Origin: an uncultured Lachnospiraceae bacterium | GTDB lineage: Bacteria > Bacillota > Clostridia > Lachnospirales > Lachnospiraceae | Direction: 5' to 3' | DNA: 21,979 nt | NCBI GenBank assembly: GCA_910584115.1 | Contig: CAJTYN010000034.1 | Span: 1-21,979, forward strand | Part shown: positions 15,875-21,979 of the stretch, piece by piece | Layout: each line of letters begins with the position of its first letter | Numbering within the stretch: position 1 is the first letter of the stretch | Made by a program: the position numbers and the translations under genes | The notes under the pieces: model-generated | What the model saw: the letters and a program-made list of their open reading frames with translations, nothing else | Told to the model about the DNA's origin: nothing | The model's database searches: none

Positions 15875-16198
15875 ATGGCGAAGAGATATAGATATGCATT
15901 TGCACAGCAGGAGCAGGCAGAAGGCGGGATCTATTCGGTGATCCTGGCCGCAGTCTCTTTTGCGTTGTTTTTGGCGGATGTGGCCGTGTCTTTCTTTCTG
16001 CAGGAATATGTGATCAGCCAGGCCCTGATCGGCGGGATCAGCATCTGTGCGGCATTGCTGGCCGTGTACGGTTTCTTTATGGGGATGATCAGCTTTTCGG
16101 CTGAGAACAGGACGCACACCATGTGCGCCGCCGGCGCGATCGCCAACGGCCTGCTCATGGTGGGCTGGCTGGGGCTGTATCTGATCGGCGTCTCGTAA
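15875..16198 (+). CDS. Small three-helix membrane protein, possibly DUF6142
   Basis: A 107-residue protein with a charged N terminus (MAKRYRYAFAQQEQAEGG) and three membrane segments at about 20-42, 51-74 and 84-106. The layout of a KRY..F start, a short charged linker, then three helices recalls Lachnospiraceae DUF6142 proteins, but the match is from memory and uncertain. The ATG at 15875 follows the VanZ-like stop by one base, and AGGAGG lies ten bases upstream inside that gene. The longer frame to 15830 is rejected for overlapping the VanZ-like gene. Function unknown. Confidence 0.75.
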   Translation: MAKRYRYAFAQQEQAEGGIYSVILAAVSFALFLADVAVSFFLQEYVISQALIGGISICAALLAVYGFFMGMISFSAENRTHTMCAAGAIANGLLMVGWLGLYLIGVS

Positions 16199-16221
16199 AG
16201 GACTGTGGGAGGGGTTGGAAG

Positions 16222-16812
16222 ATGACACAGAGATCAGAAAGACAGATGGAGTTCCTGCGCAGGATCGACGGGTTAAAGAAGATCGGGCGGCAGACCTACC
16301 TGGCGGACGGGAGCCGCAAGGAAAACGACGCGGAGCATTCCTGGCATCTGGCCATGTGCGCCCTGGTGCTGCGGGAATATATGCCGGAGCCGGTGGACGT
16401 GGCCAGGACGGTGGAGATGGTCCTGATCCACGACCTGGTGGAGATCCTGGCGGGGGACGCCTATGCCTATGACGCGAAAGCCCAGGCGGATCAGCATGAG
16501 AAGGAGAGGGCGGCGGCCGAGGAGATCTTCGGGATCCTGCCGCCGGACCAGGGAGGATACTTCAAGAGCCTCTGGGAGGAGTTCGAGGCCTGCGAGAGCG
16601 GGGAGGCCAGATTTGCCCGCGTTGTGGACAATTGCCAGCCGCTCCTCCTAAATGATGCGTCCGGCGGAAAGAGCTGGCGGGAGCACGGCGTCAAGAGCGC
16701 GCAGGTCTATAAACGCAATGAAAAAGTCAGAGAGTGGGCGCCCGAGATCTGGGAATATATGGAGGCGCTGATCGAGAAACATGTGGAACTCGGAGATCTG
16801 GAAGGTGGATGA
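16222..16812 (+). CDS. HD-domain phosphohydrolase, YfbR/HDDC2-like
   Basis: A 196-residue metal-dependent hydrolase. The HD residues are H39 (NDAEHSWHLAM), H70-D71 (VLIHDLVEILAGD) and D136 (VVDNCQPLLLND). This arrangement and the AEHSWHLA and IHDLVEI motifs match the HDDC2/YfbR group, whose studied members are 5'-deoxynucleotidases, so a nucleotide monophosphatase role near pyrE is a fair inference. The ATG at 16222 was chosen because GGAGG is nine bases upstream and the frame above it overlaps the previous gene. Its TGA overlaps the ATG of the peptidase gene (ATGA, 16809-16812). Confidence 0.9.
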   Translation: MTQRSERQMEFLRRIDGLKKIGRQTYLADGSRKENDAEHSWHLAMCALVLREYMPEPVDVARTVEMVLIHDLVEILAGDAYAYDAKAQADQHEKERAAAEEIFGILPPDQGGYFKSLWEEFEACESGEARFARVVDNCQPLLLNDASGGKSWREHGVKSAQVYKRNEKVREWAPEIWEYMEALIEKHVELGDLEGG

Positions 16813-18854
16813 TCGGTTTGGATAGTATATTGGAAGAACGGCGGGGCCTGGCCTTTCGGCGGGTCAGAGAGATCGCGGCGGAGCTGGAAGGCGAGGCCGG
16901 CTGGCGGGGATATTTTCATAAAACGGCGGCATTCATGCAGTCGGCGATCGAGGCGGGGGAGCGTTGGCCGCGGCTGTCCCCAGAGGAAAAACAGGCGTAC
17001 AACGCACATTTATATGAGGATATCCTGCCCGCGGGATACGGGCAGTCTTATGGAAACCCGGCCTACGCGGCAAAAGAGCTGGGGGAATGCGGCCGGTATC
17101 TGAGTTTTATGTATGATGAGCTGCGGGGCATGATCGTCTATGCCCTGGAAGGCCGGGTGTGGGATATGACCGTGTGCTGTGAGCTTTTTCTGGAAGCGTA
17201 CGGTGTCTTTGCCCGGGAGGAGGGCAGCGGCGTGGACCCCGGATGGATCCGGGATATCTTATACTGGTACGTGAGCGATCACTGCGAGGAGATGGTCGAG
17301 CGGCGTATCCGGGAACAGCTGGACCCGTCCTGCGCGTTTGCGACGAGGATCATCATGGAGGCGGATCTGACTTCGCCGGACTACCTGTATGATCTCGGGG
17401 AATGGGTGACAGAGAGCGAACGGCAGGTGGCCGGTTTTCTGAATGGCCTGAGTCCGGAGGAGATCGGCCGGATGGCCCGTACGTATACCGAGGGCTACAG
17501 GATGGGCTTCATCAACTCCAATAAGGACCTGTCGAAAAAAAAGACCGTGAACATCCGGTACTGCCTTGGGTTTGAGCGGGTGGTCCGCGCTGCTGTCGGG
17601 CAGTTTAGGGAGATGGGGCTGGAACCGGTGATCTACCGGGCGGCGACACATATCATCAACAAGAAACAGAACCATCGGATCGGTTATCACGGTCATGTCC
17701 CCAACCCGCAGTCTGACTACGACCACAGGAACGACGCGGCGCTCTTCCTGGATGAGGACCTGATCCAGCGGAAGCTGCGCGCCACCCAGAGGGCGTATGA
17801 GAGATATAAGGATCTGGCGGAAGGACATGCGGGTCCGGCGGTGATGGAGATCTTCGGGGAGGCGCCTTTTAGCCCCGCGCCCTGTCCGGAGGCGTTTACC
17901 CTCTCAGAGAGCCAGCAGAGGCTCCAGGTATTTTGCGACAACCAGCTCGCCCAGATCACGGATCGCTATATCAAGGGCGAGGAGCGCAGTTTTACGATCA
18001 TCGCCTGGCCGGTGCCGGAGATCGGGGAAGATTTTTCGGAGATCTTCCGGGAAGTGGTGAAGATCAACACGCTGGATGCAGGACTATATGAAAAGATCCA
18101 GCAGACCATCATCCAGGCCCTGGATAAAGGCGGATCGGTACACATCCAGGGAAGGGGCGGCAACCGGACGGATCTGACGGTGGCCCTCCATCCGCTCACG
18201 GACGTGTCGCGGCAGACGGCCTTTGAAAACTGCGTGGCAGATGTCAATATCCCTGTGGGCGAGGTCTTCACGTCCCCGCAGCTAAAAGGCACCAGCGGCG
18301 TGCTCCACGTGAGCCGGGTGTATTTAAACGAGCTGCTCTATCAGGACCTGGAGCTGACCTTTGAGGATGGCATGATCACAGGATATACCTGCGGGAATTT
18401 TGACAGGGAAGAGGAGAACAGGGCCTATATCCGGGAAAACCTCCTCCGTCACCATGAGACGCTGCCCATGGGGGAATTTGCCATCGGCACCAACACCACA
18501 GCCTATGTGGTGGCCAGGAGATATCATATAGAAGATAAGCTGCCCATATTGATCGCGGAGAAGATGGGCCCGCATTTTGCGGTGGGCGACACCTGCTATA
18601 GCTGGTCGGAGGACATCGCCGTCTACAACCCGGACGGCCGGGAAGTGATCGCCCGGGACAACGAAGTGTCCATACTGCGCAGAGAGGATAAAGAGAAAGC
18701 GTATATGGGATGCCACACGGACATCACGATCCCCTACGATGAACTGGGGCATATACAGGTCCGCACCCCGCAGGGGCCGGTGCCGATCATAGAGAACGGC
18801 CGGTTCGTGCTGCCGGGGACGGAGGAGCTGAACGCGCCCTTCGGGGATGGATGA
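16809..18854 (+). CDS. M29-family aminopeptidase with long N-terminal region
   Basis: A 681-residue protein. The C-terminal ~310 residues are an M29 metallo-aminopeptidase (AmpS/PepS type), which uses two metal ions to remove N-terminal amino acids. FENCVADVNIPVGEVFTSP carries E485, MGEFAIGTNTTAY E556, GPHFAVGDTCY H589 and Y597, and CHTDITIPY H636 and D638. These line up with the six-residue metal and catalytic set of the family. The first ~365 residues are mainly helical, Glu/Arg-rich and not recognised. There is no signal peptide, so it should be cytoplasmic. The ATG overlaps the HD gene stop; GGAAGG lies just upstream at short spacing. Typical M29 enzymes are about 370-410 residues, so this one is nearly doubled in length. 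Confidence 0.88.
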   Translation: MIGLDSILEERRGLAFRRVREIAAELEGEAGWRGYFHKTAAFMQSAIEAGERWPRLSPEEKQAYNAHLYEDILPAGYGQSYGNPAYAAKELGECGRYLSFMYDELRGMIVYALEGRVWDMTVCCELFLEAYGVFAREEGSGVDPGWIRDILYWYVSDHCEEMVERRIREQLDPSCAFATRIIMEADLTSPDYLYDLGEWVTESERQVAGFLNGLSPEEIGRMARTYTEGYRMGFINSNKDLSKKKTVNIRYCLGFERVVRAAVGQFREMGLEPVIYRAATHIINKKQNHRIGYHGHVPNPQSDYDHRNDAALFLDEDLIQRKLRATQRAYERYKDLAEGHAGPAVMEIFGEAPFSPAPCPEAFTLSESQQRLQVFCDNQLAQITDRYIKGEERSFTIIAWPVPEIGEDFSEIFREVVKINTLDAGLYEKIQQTIIQALDKGGSVHIQGRGGNRTDLTVALHPLTDVSRQTAFENCVADVNIPVGEVFTSPQLKGTSGVLHVSRVYLNELLYQDLELTFEDGMITGYTCGNFDREEENRAYIRENLLRHHETLPMGEFAIGTNTTAYVVARRYHIEDKLPILIAEKMGPHFAVGDTCYSWSEDIAVYNPDGREVIARDNEVSILRREDKEKAYMGCHTDITIPYDELGHIQVRTPQGPVPIIENGRFVLPGTEELNAPFGDG

Positions 18855-18872
18855 TGGGAGAGGAGTATGCGG

Positions 18873-20618
18873 ATGAAAAAGAAGGGAAAAGAAAGAGTGA
18901 GACGCTGGGCGGCAGGATTTCTGGCGGCATTGACGATGCTGGCGGCCCTGCCCGCGCAGCCGATACAGGCGGCCAGCCAGTCCGACGGGATAGCCGTACA
19001 GCAGGTCAGCACGGGAGAAGAGCACACGGCAGTGGTGAAAGCCGACGGGAGCCTGTGGATCTGGGGCAACAACACCTATGGGCAGCTGGGGACCGGAAAC
19101 AAGGAGCGGCAGTTCAGTCCGCGCAAGATCATGGACGATGTCAAGAGCGTCAGCCTGGGCGAGGGGAACAGCAGCGCGGCCCTGAAAAAAGACGGGAGTC
19201 TGTGGATGTGGGGATTTAACTACTACGGCCAGCTGGGCACCGGCGATAAGACCGACCGTTTAAGCCCCGTGAAGGTCCTGACCGGCGTAAAGAGCGTCAC
19301 GCTGGGTCATTCCTGCGGCAGCGCGGCGATCCGGACGGACGGGAGCCTGTGGATGTGGGGCTGGAACAACGGCGGCCGCTTAGGGACCGGCGACGATGTG
19401 GATGTCGCCACCCCGAAGAAGGTCATGGAAAACGTGGCCAGCGTGGCCCTGGGCCAAAACCATGCCGCCGTCGTCAAGACGGACGGGAGTCTGTGGACCT
19501 GGGGGAGCAACGTGAACGGCCAGCTGGGAAATGGCGAGAACGGGAGCGGTCCCTACTATGAACCACAGAAGATCATGGACGGTGTCAGGAGTGTCAGCGC
19601 GAGCCGGGGATACAGCGCGGCGGTCAAGACGGACGGGAGTCTGTGGACCTGGGGCGGCAATAACAATGGCCGGCTGGGACTGGGAGAGCAGGTGGAAGTC
19701 AGCCGCATTCCGCGCAAGATCATGGAGAATGTCAAGAGCGTCAGTCTGGCGGACGCCAGCGCGGCGGCGGTAAAAGAGGACGGGAGCCTGTGGACCTGGG
19801 GCCTCAACTACCGCGCCCAGCTGGGCACGGGCGACGCGGCGAACCGTTTCGGGCCGGAGAGGACCCTGACCGGCGTGGCACAGGTCAGCATGGCGCGGCT
19901 GCGGGGCGGCGCGGTGAAAAAAGACGGGACATTATGGATGTGGGGGACAGGCGGCGCTCCCCTGGGGATCAGCGGTGCTCACGACCTGTCCGCGCATCCC
20001 ACGCCGTTTAAAGTCCCGGTCCCGGGAAACGCCGATCCGGGCACGAGCGATAAGCCAGGCATGCCCCAGATGAAGAGCGTATCCAACACGGCGTCGGGGA
20101 TCACCGTCAGATGGGCCAGAGTATCGAAAGCCACCGGCTACTGCGTATACCGCAGGACGGGCAGCGGAAAATGGGCACAGATCGCAAAGGTCAGAGGGAT
20201 CGACACCCTGAGTTACAGCGACAAGTCCGTAAAGACTAAGAACGGCACAGTCTACACGTACAGCGTATGCGCTTACAACAACAAAGCCACAGGCACTTAC
20301 AGCAAGACCGGAAAGACCATCATGCGCCTCACCGCGCCCACTCTTTCCGGCGCGGCCAACAATGCGGCCAAGAAAGTGAGAGTGACCTGGAAGAAGAACG
20401 CCAGAGCGGCCGGTTACCAGATCCAATACGCCGCATCCGGCAGCTTCACAGGGGCGAAGACGGTGAAGGTCACGCCGGCTAAGACCACGGCGGCGACCCT
20501 GACCAAGATGGTCAAAGGAAAAACATATCATATCCGCATCCGCAGCTACAAGAAGAGCGGCGGCGTGACTTCCTACAGCGCGTGGAGCGGATCCAAAAAA
20601 GTCAGGATAAAGAGATGA
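18873..20618 (+). CDS. Secreted RCC1-repeat (beta-propeller) protein with fibronectin type III domains
   Basis: A 581-residue exported protein. The N terminus has a basic start (MKKKGKERVRRW), a hydrophobic core and an Ala-rich cleavage region near QPIQAASQ, i.e. a Sec signal peptide. Seven RCC1 repeats follow, each with a DGSLWxWG-type strand followed by GxLG(T/L)G, at 48-50-residue spacing, enough for one seven-bladed propeller. Two FnIII-like modules (about 395-480 and 482-581) end the protein, with SGITVRWARVSKATGYCVYRR and KKVRVTWKKNARAAGYQIQY. No LPXTG anchor or choline-binding repeat is seen. ATG 18873 is preferred over ATG 18867 because GAGGAG lies seven bases before it. It follows the peptidase by 18 bases. 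Ligand unknown; extracellular binding is inferred. Confidence 0.9.
   Translation: MKKKGKERVRRWAAGFLAALTMLAALPAQPIQAASQSDGIAVQQVSTGEEHTAVVKADGSLWIWGNNTYGQLGTGNKERQFSPRKIMDDVKSVSLGEGNSSAALKKDGSLWMWGFNYYGQLGTGDKTDRLSPVKVLTGVKSVTLGHSCGSAAIRTDGSLWMWGWNNGGRLGTGDDVDVATPKKVMENVASVALGQNHAAVVKTDGSLWTWGSNVNGQLGNGENGSGPYYEPQKIMDGVRSVSASRGYSAAVKTDGSLWTWGGNNNGRLGLGEQVEVSRIPRKIMENVKSVSLADASAAAVKEDGSLWTWGLNYRAQLGTGDAANRFGPERTLTGVAQVSMARLRGGAVKKDGTLWMWGTGGAPLGISGAHDLSAHPTPFKVPVPGNADPGTSDKPGMPQMKSVSNTASGITVRWARVSKATGYCVYRRTGSGKWAQIAKVRGIDTLSYSDKSVKTKNGTVYTYSVCAYNNKATGTYSKTGKTIMRLTAPTLSGAANNAAKKVRVTWKKNARAAGYQIQYAASGSFTGAKTVKVTPAKTTAATLTKMVKGKTYHIRIRSYKKSGGVTSYSAWSGSKKVRIKR
19044..19943 (+). repeat. Seven in-gene RCC1 coding repeats, 144-150 bp period
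   Basis: The codons for Asp-Gly at the head of each RCC1 strand begin at 19044, 19191, 19338, 19482, 19632, 19779 and 19923, giving spacings of 147, 147, 144, 150, 147 and 144 bases. A core of about 17 bases (GACGGGAGYCTGTGGA) is nearly identical in six copies. The seventh is more diverged (DGTLWMWG). Confidence 0.88.
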
Positions 20619-20633
20619 CCGCGGGAGCGCCTA

Positions 20634-20663
20634 TTGACAAAGGCAGACCGCGCATACTAAAAT
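20634..20663 (+). promoter_or_regulatory. Sigma-A promoter of purE-purM
   Basis: -35 TTGACA (20634-20639, perfect consensus), 18-base spacer, -10 TAAAAT (20658-20663). It starts 15 bases after the RCC1-protein stop, with no terminator between. The start would be near 20670, right at the first hairpin of the repeat array, so the array would be the purE leader. Confidence 0.72.
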
Positions 20664-20672
20664 AAACCTGCA

Positions 20673-20863
20673 TGCCGCCTATCCGGCGGCAGATCTTCAA
20701 AGAAAGCCTGCATGCGCCCAGTGGCGGGCGCATTGGGCATCCCTGAATACATGCCGCCTATCCGGCGGCAGATCTTCAAAGAAAGCCTGCATGCGTCCGG
20801 TGGCGGACGCATTGGGCATCCCTGAATACATGCCGCCTACTCGGCGGCAGATCTTCAAAGAAA
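20673..20863 (+). repeat. 79-bp tandem repeat array of alternating hairpins in the purE leader
   Basis: Two full 79-bp units (20673-20751, 20752-20830) and a 33-base third (20831-20863) stand head to tail. Each unit holds hairpin A, TGCCGCC/GGCGGCA with a 5-base loop (20673-20691, 20752-20770, 20831-20849), then a conserved GATCTTCAAAGAAA linker. Hairpin B follows (20712-20733, 20791-20812; 8 bp, 6-base loop). The two full units differ at only three bases: one in the B loop, and two that together change a C-G pair to T-A. The third A hairpin differs only in its loop (TACTC for TATCC). The purE ribosome binding site (20868-20873) follows directly. The array is not a CRISPR, and no matching Rfam family is recognised. 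Confidence 0.93.
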
Positions 20864-20881
20864 AGACAGGAGGTACGACAG

Positions 20882-21382
20882 ATGGCGAAAGTAGGGATCG
20901 TAATGGGCAGTGATTCGGATATGCCCGTGATGAGCAAGGCGGCAGCTATATTGGATCAGTTGGGGGTAGAGTATGAGATGCGCATCATCTCCGCCCACCG
21001 GGAGCCGGATGTATTTTTCGAGTACGCGAAGTCGGCGGAAGAGAAAGGGTGGAAGGTGATCATCGCAGGCGCCGGGATGGCGGCCCATCTGCCCGGGATG
21101 TGCGCGGCGATCTTCCCGCTGCCCGTGATCGGGATCCCGATGCACACTACATCCCTCGGGGGCCGGGATTCCCTGTATTCGATCGTGCAGATGCCGTCGG
21201 GGATCCCTGTGGCGACGGTGGCCATAAACGGCGGCGCCAACGCGGGACTCTTGGCGGCGAAGATCTTAGCGACCTCCGATACGGCGCTCCTTGGGCGGCT
21301 GAAAGACTACGCACAACAGTTAAAAGAGCAGGTAGAGGCAAAGGATGCCAGGCTGCAGCAGGTGGGATACGAGGACTATTAG
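20882..21382 (+). CDS. purE: N5-carboxyaminoimidazole ribonucleotide mutase, class I PurE
   Basis: It converts N5-CAIR to CAIR in purine synthesis (class I bacterial PurE, working with PurK elsewhere); cytoplasmic. The protein is 166 residues, the usual length. GSDSD is at 9-13, SAHREPD at 37-43, AGAGMAAHLPG at 62-72, and GIPMHTTSLGGRDSLYSIVQMP follows. AGGAGG lies eight bases before the ATG. purM follows after 15 bases. No purine riboswitch is visible upstream; the leader instead consists of the hairpin array. Confidence 0.97.
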   Translation: MAKVGIVMGSDSDMPVMSKAAAILDQLGVEYEMRIISAHREPDVFFEYAKSAEEKGWKVIIAGAGMAAHLPGMCAAIFPLPVIGIPMHTTSLGGRDSLYSIVQMPSGIPVATVAINGGANAGLLAAKILATSDTALLGRLKDYAQQLKEQVEAKDARLQQVGYEDY

Positions 21383-21397
21383 GAGGAGACAGGATTT

Positions 21398-21979
21398 ATG
21401 GACTATAAGAAAGCGGGAGTAGATATAGAAGCGGGCTACCGTTCTGTAGAGCTGATGAAAAAACATGTGGCCAGGACGATGCGCCCAGAGGTACTGACAG
21501 ATATCGGCGGATTTTCCGGTGCGTTTTCCCTGGCGGGCTTTTCACAGATGGAAAAGCCGACCCTAGTCTCCGGGACGGACGGCGTGGGGACGAAACTGAA
21601 ATTGGCGTTCCTGCTGGACAAGCACGATACGGTGGGCATCGACTGTGTGGCCATGTGCGTCAATGATATCGCATGCGGCGGGGCGCAGCCGCTGTTCTTC
21701 CTGGATTACATTGCCTGCGGCAAGAATTTCCCGGAGAAGATCGCGCAGATCGTAAGCGGCGTCGCAGAAGGGTGTCTCCAGGCGGGAGCGGCCCTGGTGG
21801 GCGGAGAGACGGCGGAGATGCCGGGCTTTTACCCGGAGGACGAGTACGACCTGGCCGGGTTTGCCGTGGGGATCGCGGATGAAAAAGACCTGATCACCGG
21901 AAAAGAGATCAAGGCCGGGGACGTGCTGATCGGCATGGCGTCCTCGGGCGTACACAGCAACGGCTTTTCCCTGGTGCGC
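21398..21979 (+). CDS. purM: Phosphoribosylformylglycinamidine cyclo-ligase (AIR synthetase), 3' partial
   Basis: It closes the imidazole ring of FGAM using ATP to give AIR, the substrate upstream of PurE. The first 194 codons are present and the frame is open at the right edge. Motifs include [14 protein letters not shown] (57-70), [18 protein letters not shown] (87-104), [12 protein letters not shown] (134-145) and [14 protein letters not shown] (181-194). These are the standard PurM ATP- and substrate-binding elements. The ATG at 21398 sits behind AGGAGGAGACAGG, and it is 15 bases from the purE stop, forming a purE-purM operon. Confidence 0.96.
   Translation, partial: MDYKKAGVDIEAGYRSVELMKKHVARTMRPEVLTDIGGFSGAFSLAGFSQMEKPTLVSGTDGVGTKLKLAFLLDKHDTVGIDCVAMCVNDIACGGAQPLFFLDYIACGKNFPEKIAQIVSGVAEGCLQAGAALVGGETAEMPGFYPEDEYDLAGFAVGIADEKDLITGKEIKAGDVLIGMASSGVHSNGFSLVR

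Noticed and set aside
19932..20531. 199-codon open frame on the minus strand inside the RCC1/FnIII gene
   Set aside because: Antisense shadow with low-complexity composition; the sense frame has a signal peptide and clear repeats.
20673..20849. Series of intrinsic terminators
   Set aside because: The stems are strong but none is followed by a T-run; the A hairpins are followed by GATCTTCAAAG instead.
20673..20863. CRISPR array
   Set aside because: The period is 79 bases with the whole unit conserved, so there are no unique spacers, and no cas genes are nearby.
20664..20881. Guanine/purine riboswitch ahead of purE
   Set aside because: The leader is the hairpin repeat array; the conserved purine-riboswitch core and a following terminator hairpin with a T-run were not seen.

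Overview
The window looks like a chromosomal segment of a GC-rich gut Firmicute, most likely a member of the Lachnospiraceae. The evidence is the strong AGGAGG-type ribosome binding sites, TTG and GTG starts, sigma-A promoters, a tRNA gene without encoded CCA, a DUF5688-type protein, a VanZ/small-membrane-protein cluster behind pyrE, and a YqeG-aroK-efp neighbourhood. No phage, transposase, integrase or CRISPR array was seen. No gap between genes exceeds 300 bases; the longest (20619-20881, 263 bases) is the most unusual sequence in the window.

Layout. (1) Bases 1-2547 (+) hold the 3' part of a Zn/Cd/Pb-exporting P1B-type ATPase. It has two HMA domains, preceded by a Cys/His-rich stretch that runs off the left edge. 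(2) A convergent terminator separates it from a leftward run. This run contains rluF-like pseudouridine synthase and NAD-dependent ligA (rluF-ligA operon), an SH3-domain membrane-anchored protein behind tRNA-Arg(CCG), and a short DUF5688-like protein with its own promoter and repeat-bearing leader. (3) A compact leftward operon follows: citrate synthase, patatin-like phospholipase, an EamA transporter fused to a YqeG HAD phosphatase, shikimate kinase aroK, and efp, ending in a GC-rich terminator at 7474-7495. (4) Next is a leftward group of an AlaA-like aminotransferase, a DUF2752 protein and a small two-helix membrane protein.

(5) Back-to-back promoters at 14417-14500 split the window. To the right, pyrE heads a tightly packed run of seven genes: pyrE, a 50-residue membrane peptide, a VanZ-like protein, a three-helix membrane protein, an HD hydrolase, a large M29 aminopeptidase with a long N-terminal region, and a secreted RCC1-repeat/FnIII protein. 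(6) A promoter at 20634-20663 reads into purE and purM, the latter cut by the right edge. Its predicted leader is made of a 79-bp tandem repeat built from two alternating hairpins.

The genes are mostly housekeeping: pyrimidine and purine synthesis, shikimate pathway, citrate and alanine metabolism, translation and DNA repair, with envelope or secreted proteins interspersed. The best candidate for something undescribed is the purE-leader hairpin array, in which one copy shows a compensatory base-pair change relative to the other. Next come the EamA-YqeG fusion, the N-terminal region of the M29 enzyme, and the metal-binding extension of the ATPase. All calls were made by reading the sequence; no database search or folding program was run.
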